A DNA stretch of 64,000 bases from Sternotherus odoratus (GCA_032164245.1 JAVMKO010000022.1:9485845-9549844); one strand, 5' to 3'. Positions 24,558-37,791 are shown, counted from the first letter of the stretch. Numbers and translations: made by a program. The notes: generated by a model from the sequence alone, not told the origin.

Positions 24558-26514
24558 TAAGATTTTTCTTTTTCCTATTTGCAAGGAAGTCTCCAAGGAG
24601 TGGGAAAATGCATTGCGGCCTTGAAAGAGTTTTAGGATTTGGGATCTGTTCCTGGGTGTGACTATTCTTTTTAAAAGGTGATGTGCAAACACCAGGGGAA
24701 TTTGGCCCCCAGTAGGAAACTTGTACAGTTTGACTCCTTATTGGTGTCTCCCATTGATTAACAAGACTCTTTTCTGTGTTTATTTTCATTCTGGTCCCCT
24801 GTTGCATGACAGGAATGTTTGTATATTACATTTAAGGGAGACATAAGGAACTTATATATGCATTGTATGTATAGTCTGGTTTATCTGTAATGTATTACTT
24901 AAGCCTGGCTAAAATGATGATCAGCATAGCAAAATCCCAAATGAAAGAGACAATCCTGCTTTTTTCCTCTTAAAAAAAACAAACCTGACCTACTAAGATG
25001 AAGTTTTGGTGCTAAATTGGATCATATACAGAGTTAGTGTGTGTCATTTCCTGTGTGCCGTCCAAAAGGTCAAACCCAGCCTTTTTTCCCCCAGAACTGT
25101 AAACCCTAAAAATAATAGCAAAATAGAACAGGATTTTGGGAAAGCTGGATAGTGCAGTAAATAATCTAATCCAATGAAAGCAAAATATTGGATCCCTGAT
25201 CATTAAGTGGACAGTCAGACTGTAAAAGTTGCATTGTCTTTATTAGCCAGACAATACAACAATCCGCATCAAATTATAAAGTTGCCTGTCAGCAGTGTCT
25301 TAGCAGTAGAGAGATCCAGCTCTAGATTTTCTGTTCTGTTCCATGATGTCAAATTTCCCCTGCTGCTCCAGATTTCCATTGGGTTGGAGCAGAGTGTAAC
25401 TCACAAGCAGCACTGATCAGATTCCTCGTTCTGCTCGACAGGGCTCCCATCCTAGCATGTGTGTGTGCTAGATTGCATTTTAAAAAAGAAGGCACTTGTC
25501 ACGATATTGACCCTGTCACAATAAATGGTGATGTTTTCCTGCTGTTGGAATGGACTATCCTAGGCCCTACTTTTGCAAATTCTTATGCATATGCTTAATG
25601 GTAAACTCCCGGATTTTCACGTGCAGAAAGGTAAGCATGTGTGTAACTGTTTGCAGGATCTATGCTACAGCAGGCTGACAGTGTGATCTGATAAAGGCAT
25701 CCTTGATTTGTAATGTCAACCACAGTGGAGCTATTTGAGAGAGGAAAAAATGTGATTGGCAAACCAGGCTTTCTAGCCCCACCAGTATAACTGGGCAGAT
25801 GAACTCATTAACCACCTTACTGTGGATGGATAATGTTAAACAAAAGGCAAAGTGGGAGCAGGCAGAGCATCTGCAGAGCTTCTGGGTCCTAAAAGTGTCT
25901 TGCTTTTGGCCTTGTGCTTTGGTGGGCAACCAGTAGAACAGCACCCCCATCACATGTTTATAGATCAATAGATCAGGTTTGTGGGTATAATCTGGATACC
26001 TGTAATGGATACATTTGTGGGTGTGTCACTGTAAAGTGTGCTCCCATCAACTCCATACATGTCATGGGACAGATACTCCCAGGGTGTTGTGCAGAGTTTC
26101 TGGGGCAGCGGGTAGGGGTGGGGGCTATAACAGTAGATAGCCATGCGGTCTCGCCCTCCTTATGGGGAGCATGAAATATGCTAAGGAATGTACCATCTCA
26201 GCAGCCTCCGCTGGTGGGATATGCAGGGTTCTATGGGGGCACCACCAGTGAGCTAAGGATCTCCCTGGCAGAAGCCCATAGGCTGGGGATAGTAGGGTCC
26301 TGCCTTCCTTTGGGATGAAGCCCCCCTGTAATTTACCTATGTCAGCATCAGTGCATCTGGCCCGGCGTGTGCGCACACAGACCTGCTCTCCTCTCACTCA
26401 CGCCAGCCTTGATCAGGAGTAACCAGTGCGAAACGGAGATGAAAATCCACACTATGGTCCACCGAGTGGGCCTGAAACTGTTGGGAAATGGTCCCATTTA
26501 CAGACGGTGAGGCT

Positions 26515-26610
26515 GATTTTCCTCTCATTTACCCTGGAGGTCAATCGGGTGTAACCGCATTAAAACCATGGAGTCACTGGCGTAAATGAAAGGAGAATGA
26601 CCCCCCCTCA
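26515..26610. repeat. Old palindromic amniote repeat fragment
   Basis: Shows 'gattttcctctcatttaccc' and, inverted at the other end, 'gtaaatgaaaggagaatgac', with 'taaaaccatggagtcactgg' between. Related pieces occur near 42815-42880 and 57000-57075. Confidence 0.5.
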
Positions 26611-29253
26611 TTGGTTCCTAGCAGCTCCCTTTGGCCTGCGCTTGGCGCAGCATTGCTGATGCGTAACAACGTGCGTCCAGCCCTTGGCCAGGTTGCTCGG
26701 TCTGACGTAGGCCTGGGATGTCGGAAGGCATGTGGGGATCATGCAGGGTCCTTGCCCCCGTAGCCGCCACCAAACCCAAGAGAATCATGAAGGATTTAAT
26801 TGTTGAGAGTTCCCCAGCTGATTTCAGCTGCAGGGATGAATGTGCCAGGGAGCGGCTGAGTGGCACTGGACAAGCAGGAAATGTGCCCGAAGAAGGAGAT
26901 CAGAGAGCAGCTGAAGGGACTGTCTCTGTAGCTGTGGTTTAAACTTGGCTTCAGCTGATTTTTCTCACACTCTTGCCGTGACTAGTTCTGTCTGGGTGTA
27001 GCGGTACCGTGACTAGTTCGTAATTCCCTTTCCCAGGCCCTTTGCCTGGCACCTAACCCTGCCGGCCTTTCCCCAGGGCTGCAGAGGGGCGGTGGTATTT
27101 GCAGACATTTGGAGGGAAGGAAGGAGTACTGGCCAACTCCTACATCGTTTTCAGTGCTGCCCAGCAATAGTTCATTCGTCGCAGGCTGCTCTGTGACTAT
27201 AACCCAGGCAGAGAGGATAGAACAATCATTTCATTGGCAATGGGCTTGTGTTACTGGCAGAGCGGGTGAGATTTTGCAGCTACCTCTTTCTTCAAGGGAT
27301 AGGGGATGCTCTAGGTAGGGAGAAAAGAACATCACCTGCAGCTGTAGATTCACCTTATAGGCATGGTCCAGGAGGATCCAGCGGATAGTGACTTCCAATG
27401 CAAGCAGGATACATCATCCTTGCTAGAAGTGTGTAGGAAAGGATCAGCCAGCCAAAGGCCTGGAGGCAGAGCGAGCTCCAGAGGGGAGCCAGGGAGATAG
27501 AGGTTATGTTTGTAAAGGGGAGGTACTTCACTCCCATTTCTACTCAGGGAGAGGGATAAAGCACCAGCCTTCACTGTGTAGGCTGCAGGTTCCATCCATC
27601 CTTCCACAGCGAGCGTCCTCATTCCCAGCAGCAGACAGTAAACGCTGTCCCCCGGGCCTGGTACTGGCAGGGTCAGTAACTGCAAGTGCATCCGAGTCCA
27701 GGCATGAGTCCGTCCCGTCTCGCTCACAGCTGCCAAGATTTCAAACCCCTTGGAGGGGAGGGAACAGGCCTGCAAGGTGCACCCAGTTTGCAGCTGCTGC
27801 TTGTGTCAGGTGAGTGCTTCTGGCTCCTCCTTGAGGCTTGTTCCTGTCACCTGTTGCAGTGTGGAGCTGGATCAGCTATGCAAACTAGCTTCTGGACAGG
27901 GGGGTGTAGCCCAGATAGCTAATGCAACTGCTTACAGTTCAACGGCGAATAGCCTGTCTGTCGTAAGCACCTCCTGAACATTCAAGGACTCGGCTCTGTC
28001 AAAATCCAGAGGGGCTCTGAGAAGTCACATGAGATGGCTGAGGGCTGCAGAGAGTGGAACTATCATTGAGGTATCTGTATGTGTGCAGGTAGCCACAGGT
28101 CGATCTGATTTATTAAGACTAGGTAGGGGTAAGGGTGACTACTGATGTATCAGAACCCAGCAGCCAATGTGCTGAGCTCCTCCGACCGGCTCTCCATCCA
28201 CATCGCAACTGCAGCTAAGCCGTTTTGAAAAGCCCAACCTGATTTTGAGAGCTGATCCCTAGAGAATCTGGCCCGGTGCTCTTTTGAGCCTCTGCCCCCT
28301 GAATGTGCCCTTTGCCTGAACGCCCGGTCGAGGGAAGGGGCCTTCCCCAGCTCTATGAATTGACATATGAACTGAAACCCTTGCACAGGAAATGGAAGTG
28401 GGTGTGCTGCAGAAGGTTCCTGTCTATCATGAGTGTCAGACACCAAGTGGCATTGCCGCCCCAGTGCACTGGAGGACAGAGCTGAGAGATCACCAAAGTA
28501 CAGAAAGCAAGCAATGGAGCCCTGAAGTTGCATCTTCTGTTAGTTACAGTGGTAGGTGGCATAAGCCCCGATCTGTGCTACAAAATGGAGAGACCTCACC
28601 GTCAGGACTTAGTAGGGTCTTCCCTGAGGAGACTGACCTAAACCATGTGACCTCATCACAACAGGAGGTGGGAGACTTGAGGCCCATCTAAAAAGTGGCT
28701 GAACATGGGGTTAGATATGAATATAAACCCTGCTCCAGCTGCCTAGTCACGATTCCCACTCACTCTGCCTTCAGGCTTGTCCTGCTTTAATCGCAGGGAG
28801 CTGCTCTGTTGCAAGGTCTCTGGGTGATGCAGAATCCAATCCAGCTGTGCTGGAAGCCCCCCGTCTCTGTCTGTCCATCGCTCAGGGGTTTCCCGTCCGG
28901 TCCTCACCAGCCAGTTCACCTTCCCGCAGCAGGATTTCCTACCGGGGGTGGAAATGCGCAGAGAAGTGATCGAAAAGCCTGTGTCATCAGCGGCTCCACA
29001 TCCTGCCTGCTTGCTCCAGAGGGCCTCGGACTCAACTGGACTCAGCACTGCTGTTAATAGGAAACCCAGTGCCCTAAAGAGGAAGAAACACATAATGCTA
29101 CAGGTTGGATGCAAACTGCTCTCTATTTCAAGGGTGCCTTCCCGTCAGTCTGCGTATAGAGCACAGTGCAGGAGGAGATCTGGATAGCTTTTGCATAGCA
29201 CTGTTCCCAATGGAAAGGTCTGATCCTGCTCCATCTCAGCCCCCAAATGCCCC

Positions 29254-29363
29254 GTGTCCCTGACACCTTTTCCCTCTGCAAATCAGGTCTGTTGTAAAGT
29301 GTCGCAAGTGGGGCCCTGGTCACTTTTGAAAAGTAGGGCAGAGGGAAAAGGTGTCAGGGACAC
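29254..29363. repeat. Perfect 26-bp inverted repeat
   Basis: The arm at 29254-29279 (starting GTGTCCCTGACACC) is exactly complementary to 29338-29363 (ending GGTGTCAGGGACAC), separated by 58 bp. No terminal features of a known transposon are visible around it. Confidence 0.9.
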
Positions 29364-30861
29364 AGGTGGGTCAGGGGACGGCGGCTAAGGCTGGAGCTGT
29401 TCCACACTCACATAAGCCTCTGAAATGTCATCGTCATTCATCAATTCAGAACGATCCCTGTCATCCGCAGAGAGAGGTTGCCCCCTGGCAATTAGCATCT
29501 AGATAGCTGCAATGATCAGTGCTGTTTAAATAGCTCTGATAGAAACTGACATGAGGCAGGTGGCCTTGGTGCAGATCCTGTTAGTTTCGTTGTTGGGGAG
29601 GGATTGTGCTGGGCAGGGCTGTTAGAAATCTACAACTGTGCATTCGTTGATCAGTGGACACAGGCAGAATAATTGGAGCCAGAGCACTGTCCAGTACCAT
29701 GGGCCCCAACTGGGGAAACATGGTTTGTGCAACTGGTTATAGGGGTTTGTAAAATCTAAGTTCTACTGGACGTACCAACAGCCACCCTGTGTGTTTTCAG
29801 GGTAACGGCACACGTCTCAGAAAAATAGCTCTGTGCAGCAAAGCTTGTTAGCAACAATCCTACTTAACCCCAGCAGCAGGCAGGCCCATCTCTGACCCAG
29901 TTTTGAAGAGGGGCTTACCACGGAGACGTTCTGGGGTGTAGCTGTTCCCGAGGGATGGTCAGGAGTGTAAGATTTGTTGGGAGGAGAGCTGCTCGGAATT
30001 TCTTTTTGCTGCCAGAAATCTGGACCGAAAGGAAAATTCTTCCTTCTCCACTGGCATTTTTCTCTCACATTTTTGGGTCTTCATTGAAAACTGATTTGTA
30101 TTCTTTGTTTCAAATTTTGGTTCCCAGAAGCTGAAGTGTTTCTATATTTGGGGTTTTTTTAAACAAAAACTTGAAAAATGGCAGTTGAAAACCCAAGGAT
30201 GGACAGTTTTTAGGGTGAAATTCTCCCTTTTGTTGCCAAATCTGTTTTCTGTCCAGTATTTGGGTGGAGAGTTGTTGACCAGCTCCACTCCCAAGTCCTC
30301 CAGCCACTGCTGTTATTCTCCGGGGGCCCCTTCATGCAGCTCAAATCAGTCCTTACGCTGGATGTTCCAGACTCCCTCTCTTTGCTCTCCCCTTTCAGGG
30401 CCCGAGCCAAAGCCCACCAAGGGGAAATTTTCTTTTGCCTTCCATGGGTTTTGGATCAAGGCCCTCATTTCCCCTCTCCTTCCTCCCTCCTCCCCCTAAC
30501 TCCCTCTGTCTCTCCCTCCCACCCCACCCTCACAATACGCCTCTTGCTGAGCCAATGATGCAGCATTTGCATGTGTACCAATTCACGTCTCCCGCTCTGG
30601 GTTGCAGATGACATGCAGGCAGTACCTAAGCAAAGGCCACCTGGGCACTGGGGCTTGCCCAGCTAAACCGTGTTAAACTGCGGGCCGGGGTATGTCTCTT
30701 CCGCCAAAGCTCCTGCCGGTTTTTTATGTATTTCCTTGCTTGTGGGGACATTCCAGCAGGCGGTCTCCGGCTATAGCAGGCTGCTCTGTACAAGTCCAAT
30801 CCCCCTGTCAAGGTGCTATCCCCATCCTCTGGCTTTTCCCACAGGGCTTTGTCTTTGATCC

Positions 30862-31108
30862 ACGCTTAAAGCACCGGGCTAGGACTCAGGAAATCTGTGG
30901 TTGCTTCCTGGGGCTGCCTGTGTGACATTGGCCACTTCATCTTTCTATACTTCAGTTCCCCATTTGCAGAATGGGGAGAATTATCCCTCTTCTCTCCCAG
31001 CCTTTGTCTAGTTTGATCTCAAGCTGTGGGACAGAGACTGCTTCTTACTATGTGTTTGTGCAGTGCCTAGCACTAGTGTCGGTCCCAAATGAACCTAAGG
31101 TTATCTCG
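30862..31108 (+). repeat. MIR-like SINE, plus strand
   Basis: 'gggctaggactcaggaaatc', 'cagttccccatttgcagaat' and a tail with 'gtgcagtgcctagcacta' match the turtle MIR-like consensus in sense orientation. Confidence 0.7.
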
Positions 31109-31374
31109 CACTGCTGAGGCCCAGGAATGCTGACTCAGATCAGGAGTAGGCAGGTATGGGAAATGCTGCCTATGCTAAAGGAGCGAATTACTGCAGGTTT
31201 AACTGTGTCCTCCGCTTCGGGTACAGATGGTCGTGAATCCAAACACCCTCCATCTTGGAAGGAGTTTGGAGCTGCTCTTTGGCTTAGAGACCAGTCTCTA
31301 AATCTGGGTCTCCATCCCACGTCAGGGTTCTGTGGCTGGTGGAGAGGCATCATACACCAGCTTGTTCTGCTCCT

Positions 31375-31662
31375 ATGTCATTCTCCAGTGATTCATATTA
31401 CAGGAGACTCAAGAGACTGGATCCCCATTGTGCTAGGATCTGTACATGCACAGAGTAAGAGGCAGTCCCCTCTGAACAGCTTACAATGGACAAGCCAGAC
31501 CAAGGAAGCATTCCCTCAATGCACACACACGACATCACAGGTTAGGGACCAAGAGGTGAAGTGACTTGCCCAAGGTCACAAAGTGAGCAAGTGGTAGAGC
31601 TGGGACTAGAATGTAGCTCTCCTGCCTCCCAGCCTGGTGCTCTATCCACTGGGCATTACTGC
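31375..31662 (-). repeat. MIR-like SINE, minus strand
   Basis: 'gtgacttgcccaaggtcaca', 'gtggtagagctgggactaga' and 'gtgctctatccactgggc' give the reverse complement of the SINE. It lies a few hundred bases from a plus-strand copy of the same family. Confidence 0.75.
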
Positions 31663-32824
31663 CTGCAAGAGGCCTGCCCTGGGAACGACTCTTATAGATG
31701 CAGCAGTCAAGGCAGAACGCTGCCAGCTGCTGGCTGGGAATGTGGATGCGGTTCAGGCGGGTGTTGTAGCAAAAGGCACCGGCCTTCACCTTTCTCAGGC
31801 TTGCTCCTCCCTCTGTCTGATGATAAATGGGTGTGACTTGCCCCCTCTTTATGGGCATGGCCTCCATCTCCCTGGCTCCCTCCGGGGCCTGCTCTGCCTC
31901 CTGGACCTTGGATGTTTGATGCCTCCTCAGAGGCTTCAAACGTTTTTCTCTGCCGGTGTAAAGCAGCTGGGGGGAGGGGAAAGCCCACCTTGCACATCTC
32001 TCTGCAAACACCCAGGGTCTCTCTCCAGGCAGAGGTGCCTGCTTTGACTCCCCCTTCCTAGCTAAGCTGACATTAGCGTCATCTCCCAGCCCCTACCCCT
32101 GAGCCTGTCCCTACCTCTGCTGAATGTGCCGCATCTGCTCCAGGGCTGAGCAATGGGGGTGGGCACTCACGAGAGGGTTTGCTCTGCTGTGAATTCCCAC
32201 AGACTTTTGCACAATTTTCTGCTTGGCTTCCCTTGTCCCTCCCCCAGAGGGGAGCAGGTGGCCCTCAGCTGCGGGGAGAAGAGCAGGCACACAGCAGGCT
32301 GTTCGCGTTTGGGCTGGTTTAACCCTTCACGTGTGCAGATGCATGTCTCTGTACCAGATGGGTCACACCCATCCTCCCCCCCCCCCCCTCTCGTGCTCAT
32401 CAGGATTACTCACCCTCCCCGGTTCTGTGCTGTCTGACCAGGAGCTGGGTTGCTTGGCAAACCGGATAACGGCACTGTGGTTGGGATCCCAGCTCTGCTC
32501 TTCTGGCTTTGCTGCCATTCCAGGGACACAGCTATGCCCCCCCCCCCTCCCAGCATAATCCCCACTGGAAGGCAGACATGCCATAGCATACAATGGGATC
32601 AGTAATGCAGCAGGTGCAGCTAGCAGGGTGAACAAAAGTGTCTCTCCAGTCCTTTTAAAATTGTACCTGCCATTGACCTGGCCCCATGCACATGGATACT
32701 ATAGGTGGAGGGCGGGGATAGAAAGTCCCAAAATAAAGAGAGTGGACGCAATATCTTTGGTGGGATAACCGCTCCCAATGCTTTGTTACGATCCACCCAC
32801 ATTCTGACCACAGACAGCAACTAC

Positions 32825-32847
32825 GGGGGGGGGGGGGGGGGGGGGGG
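32825..32847. repeat. Poly-G run of 23
   Basis: Twenty-three consecutive G, long enough for length polymorphism or sequencing error and able to form G-quadruplex structures. Confidence 0.9.
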
Positions 32848-33282
32848 AATGGCTCCCGGTTGGGCTAATTGCTAGCGAAAGGGGGCACGAGAGGAAAATC
32901 AAAGTGAATGTCGAACAGGCCATAGGTCTAAAGAAATGGGGTGATTCTGGGCTTTGGTGATGGGGATTTAGAGCCATTTACCGGTCGGTCACTGGTTTGA
33001 ATCGAGGATCATGTTGGTGGCAAGCAAAATTATCTGCATCGGATAACTGTGGGGGGAGTCATCTGGAATGCGCTTGGCAGGTGCCGGCCCAATTCTCAAC
33101 TTCACAACCCTCCCCCCACCCCCAAATTTCTAATAAGTACATTATGGAAACAAAGCCACCACTGGGCATGTCCCTCTTGGTCATTTTCCCCTGCAGTGCA
33201 AGGCGCAGGTGTATTGGCAGAGGGCGGTTTGGGGGACGTTTGCTCTGCAGCCATCTGTGCTATATCTGAGGATAGCTAAGAG

Positions 33283-33706
33283 GTGGTTCTCAACCAGGGG
33301 TAAATGTACCCTAGGGGTAGGCAGAGGTCTTCGGGGGGGGGGGGGTGAGGGAACATTAATGCCTCATCTAGATATTTGCCCTAGTTTTATAACAGGCTAC
33401 ATAAACAGCACTAGTGAAGTCAGTATAAATGAAAATTTCCTGCAGACAATGACTTGTTTATACTTCTCTGTGTACCATACACTGAAATGTAAGTACAATA
33501 TTTATATTCCAGTTGATTTATTTTGTAATTATCTGGTAAAATTGAGCAAGCCAGCAATTTTGCAGTACTAGTGTGCTGTGACACTTTTGTATTTTTATGT
33601 CTGGTTTTGCAAGCAAATAGTTGTTATGTGAGGTGAAACTTGGGGGTCGGCAAGACAAATTAAACTCCAGAAAGGGGCACAGTCGTCTGGAAAGGTTGAG
33701 AGCCAC
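33283..33706. mobile_element. hAT-like non-autonomous DNA transposon
   Basis: Ends GTGGTTCTCAACC (33283) and GGTTGAGAGCCAC (ending 33706) are inverted repeats matching at 12 of 13 positions. The interior, with 'ctagatatttgccctag' and 'tgtgctgtgacacttttgta', matches a family that I recognise as abundant in turtles. A poly-G run at about 33331-33343 lies near its left end. No transposase is encoded. I could not confirm an 8-bp target duplication. Confidence 0.75.
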
Positions 33707-33864
33707 GATCTAGAGAATGTCAGTACCCAGGGCCACAGATCTGGGACCTTTAATCAGCATGAAAGGATCTCTCTGTGAATCTCCTTGCACGATGTGTGGG
33801 AGAGAACAGACTCTTTTGAGACACCCAAGATGTAGAAAGGAAATGCTCCTGCTCGTGCATGCAT

Positions 33865-33866
33865 GT

Positions 33867-33919
<53 letters not shown>
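33865..33919. repeat. Compound (TG)n(AG)n microsatellite
   Basis: A TG run switches directly to an AG run without interruption. Open frames across it on both strands are artefacts. Confidence 0.9.
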
Positions 33920-33922
<3 letters not shown>

Positions 33923-34374
33923 TGGTGTGTGTGGTGGTGAACTTTCCCCTCCATGTGTCTGAAAGGCCTGCTGCTCCAAGCCATAGGGCTGCCCCCTTGT
34001 GCATCACACCAGCTGTGCGAAGCAATCAGATCAGCCATGTGTAGCAAAGAGAAAAGGAGGCGGGGGCTGGGCCTCCCTCCCTGCTCCCTCCCTTCGGCAT
34101 GGTTCTGCCTGCCTCACTACCTCCCCACCACGCCCCTCTGCCTGTGACCGCGGTCAACCCTTGAGGGTATCTGTCTGTTAGTTTACAGTATCATGGGTGT
34201 TAGGAGGACTCTCTCTTCATGCAAGGGGATGGGGGTGGTGTCTGGATGATCCTCTGTGATGGGTAGTGGTGTGGCCAAACCTCCCTGTCGATCTGGGTGA
34301 ACTATGAGCTGTGAACAGTTCATTAGACAAGTCAGCAGCCCCTTGCTCCATTTGCTAATTATCTACAAACAGAC

Positions 34375-34500
34375 TTAGGGCCACATTTCCAAAAGGGCTC
34401 AGCTCCCTCTGAGAACAATGGAGAATCTGCCCACCCCCTGACCCGTGCACAGCGGGAGCAATGGGGGCTGAGCTCTTTGGAAAATCTAGCCACTTGATTT
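34375..34500. repeat. Old amniote interspersed repeat fragment
   Basis: Opens with 'gccacatttccaaaagggct', shared with 20865-20900, and closes with 'ctgagctctttggaaaatct', its inverted counterpart. Confidence 0.5.
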
Positions 34501-35064
34501 TGATGCCACAAATGGTTCATGCCGATGGGTTTCAGTCTCTGAGTCGCTATTCGCCGCCTAAATCACATGGTATGGTCTCAGCTCCCTGGATTAGACATTT
34601 CTACCAATAATAGCAACCTCCCCAGTTGCACTGGATAGGATAAAAAAAATATATCCTCATGCTTCAGAGCTAAACTGACCACTAACTGAGGGGGGTCAGG
34701 AAGAAACTTCCCATCTGAGCAGTCTATTCCCTAATGCTCCATGAAGTGATTTCATGAGCAGCTGATGCTGGGCCCTCTCAGAGGCAGATACTGGAGTGCA
34801 TGAGCCATGGGCCCCATCCCAAGCTTGTTGATGTTAATAGAGAGACTGCATTGGAACATTTAATCAGGTCCTATTTATGTAGCAGCCCTGTTGGGGGAAG
34901 TTCACTTGTAATAGAAAGGCTAGTAATAATAAACCCATCCCTGCCCTGTGCATTCTGTAGCAGGCCTATAATGGGCCAGATGGGAGAGTTGAGTTGATAT
35001 TCTCTGGCTGCCAGCCAGAGTTTTCATTTTTAGGGGATCCCCTGGGCTGGAAAGGAAAAGTCCC

Positions 35065-35870
35065 TGTAGTGGGGCGGCTGCCCCACTCCTATGCTAGATG
35101 AGGCTTTAGCAGGCTACGGCGGCTGCGCAGATGGGCAGCCAATCAGAGAGGGCCTGTGGGGAGCCAATCAGAGGCAAGCGAGCGGCAGCCAATTCGGGCC
35201 AGACTCAGCCCTATATAAAGGCTGCCCAAGAAGGGGCGCAGTTAGTCTCTCCTAGGCCTTCAAAGGGTGAAGGTCTGTCTCCTGCATGAAGAGACTAGCA
35301 CCAGGGACAGTGCAGTGCTGGGCAGGCCCCCGGGGAGCAGAGAGAACTCCAGCCCTGTACCTGCCAGGCTGCAGGCCCTGAGGGAAGGGCCTAGCTGGTT
35401 CAAAGAGGCTGAAGGGGGAGTAGCCCAGGGAGAGAGACGGACAAGGGGAGAGAAGAAGGGCAGGAAGACTGCCACCAAAGGATCCTTGGGTCGGGACCCA
35501 TGTAAAGGGCGGGCCTGGGTCCCCACCTTCCCCCTTGAATGTACACCCAGCCATTGGATGTGGCGATAGCAGACTGCACAAGACCCCTGACACGAGAGGT
35601 TAGACTTTAGTGGCCACTGCGGCTGGGGTGCAGAGAAACGGTTGATAACCCCCCACCCTGGAAGGGGGTGTGGACGGACTTGGGGGTTGTAGTAGGCTGC
35701 TGAGGCCAATGCAAGGACTGCTGATCTCACCCCCTCTTCCCCCCTGGAAGGGGGTACGGATGGACTAGGGGTCACTGCCAGAGGGCAGTGACCTGAAGCG
35801 GATGCCATGTGCGAGGCGCAGACAATGGACAGGACACCACTGGTGGAGGACTTTTGCCTCTCAACTTGTT
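35065..35870 (+). mobile_element. LTR-like unit with CCAAT/TATA promoter
   Basis: Begins TGTAGTGGGG. It contains three CCAAT boxes (35139, 35164 and 35189) and TATATAAA at 35212-35219, the layout of an LTR promoter followed by a transcribed region. The right part has an imperfect direct repeat offset by 86 bp, starting CCCTGGAAGGGGGT at 35656 and 35742. I recognise the family from turtles. No retroviral genes, second LTR or clear target duplication are seen, so it is probably a solitary LTR and its right end is approximate. Same orientation as PIK3C2B. Confidence 0.55.
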
Positions 35871-36139
35871 GTGTTCAGCAGAGGCTGGTGCTGGAAATGA
35901 AATTTCCTTTCCCTTGGGCAAAAAACCTTAAAACTCTTAGGGCTTGATCCTTCTCTATTAAAATCAGTGGGAGGGTTGGTTGTTGTTTTTTCCCCACTGC
36001 CTCAAATGAGATGAGGATCAAGCTCTTATTTTTCTAGCCTGGCAGCAGGTGTGTTTTGTTCAAAGGGTACCAGATACGGTTACTGGCCCAGCACTTAGGT
36101 GTGTTTCAGTTACTGTATATGAAATAATAATACCTGTTG

Positions 36140-36250
36140 CTTACCGAGCATTTTTCATCCATAGATCTCAAAGCAGGATAGTATCAATATTCCCATTGTA
36201 TAACTGGGGAAATTAGCTGTAAGCTCTTCCGGGCACTGACTGGTCCTAGT
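36140..36250 (-). repeat. MIR-like SINE fragment, minus strand
   Basis: 'catagatctcaaagcaggat' and 'cattgtataactggggaaat' resemble the reversed SINE/CR1-linked tail. Confidence 0.45.
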
Positions 36251-36584
36251 GTGATGGTGCCCCAGTGCTGAGTGGGGTGTTTGTTATGTGTTATTTTGTA
36301 TTGCAGTCAATCAGGGAATTGTAAGCGACACCAATTCATTCCAGTTTAACAACCCTCTCATAAATATACATGTTCAGTAACTTAGAAACCTCAGTAAACA
36401 TGTTCTTCTTCATAATCAGCTGGTACTTAGTAAACAATTGCCTTTTATAACATAAATAGAAGCCTTATACCTGCTCTCTATACAGATTTTGTACTGGTAG
36501 AACTATTAGCGAGGATGATTTTTTTTTTTTAATTGGAATGGGTATCAGTACAACCCCTAGGGAGAATGCAGCTATACTATTTTA

Positions 36585-36760
36585 AAGATGCCTCAAACTA
36601 ACATAGCTCATTCCCCTTCCTGTACAGGAATAATCTATACTGGTATATGTATTTTTATGCCAGTAGAATTGCATCCGCACTCAGCGAGTTGTATTGTTTA
36701 ACTATACCAGGGTAGTTAAATCGATACAACTTTTGTGTACCAAAAAGCTTAGATCGACTT
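36585..36760. mobile_element. Degraded MITE-like fragment
   Basis: Contains a TACTGGTAT/ATACCAG inverted pair and 'gttaaatcgatacaactttt', features of the turtle 'GTGTAGAC' short DNA transposons, but it is too diverged to bound. Confidence 0.35.
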
Positions 36761-37111
36761 AGTTTAAAGCTCCAAGAAGTAATCCTCCCCTCCCTCTGAA
36801 TCCCTGTGGTCCAGAGCAATTGCATTCTAATTGCAATAAGAATTCTAAACATGAAGGGCCAAATTCATCCTAGCTACAAATGAACAGAACTCCATCGATG
36901 TCCCTGGAGTTGCACCAGTTCATACCAGGACTGGATTTGATCCAAAATGTTTAAAACACAAATCAATGTAAACGTGTTTTATGATTTTTCAGAAGGGTTT
37001 TATTGCTATTGTTGTTTAAAATCCCATATGTTTTCAGACTAAATGCTGCTGTTGGTTATTTTCAGCCATGGAAAGTTGTGGGTGGTTCCAGTTGCTCTGG
37101 TATTTGAAAAA

Positions 37112-37380
37112 TATCATCGAATCATAGAATAGAATCTCAGGGTTGGAAGGGACCTCCGAAGATCTTCTAGTCCAACCCCCTGCTCAAAGCAGGACCAATC
37201 CCCACTAAATCATCCCAGCCAGGGCTTTCACAAGCCTGACCTTAAAAACTTCTAGGGAAGGAGATTCCAGCACCTCCCTAGGTAACCCATTCCAGTGCTT
37301 CACCACCCTCTTAGTGAAAAAGTTTTTCCTAATATCCAAAGTAAACCTCCCCCTCTGCAACTTGAGACTATTATTCCTTA
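37112..37380 (-). mobile_element. CR1 LINE 3' end, minus strand
   Basis: Starts with the inverted CR1 tail 'aatcatagaatagaatctca', then 'gggttggaagggacctccga' and 'ccattccagtgcttcaccac', a textbook sauropsid CR1 3' end in reverse orientation. Only the 3' untranslated region and the very end of the reverse transcriptase frame are present. Confidence 0.9.
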
Positions 37381-37791
37381 TTTATTACCAAATAGATTTG
37401 GTGAGAACCACCAAAATCCAGGCCTTGAAAGATGGGGTTTTGAAACCCCACACTAAAGTCTCCCATTCCTCTCCCTTTTCTTGAGACTGTCTGTTTCACC
37501 ATGTATCTTTCCAGGAGTTAAATGTACCTGTGGGTCTCTTTAAAAATGCCCGCCCGTGGCCACTCTGACATGGTTACACAAGGAAGGGCTAGCAGGAATT
37601 ATGCCATTACATGTAATTATGCTAATTGTGTATATACACCATAGACGAAAATGGGGCTTAAAGCCTAAACTTTGTCAAAATAAAACTACGGCTGTGAGGT
37701 GGAAAAGTTTCTCCAGTTCCTGGGCACAAAGGGTGTATTTGCCATTATCCGTCTAGCCCTGGCTGGTGTTTTAAAGGTAAAGGGCTTGCAT

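Noticed and set aside
26975..27020. 13-bp direct repeat CCGTGACTAGTTC
   Set aside because: Too short and isolated to support any named feature.
35260..35808. 182-codon minus-strand open frame
   Set aside because: It lies inside the LTR-like unit, antisense to its promoter, with no retroviral or other protein similarity that I recognise.
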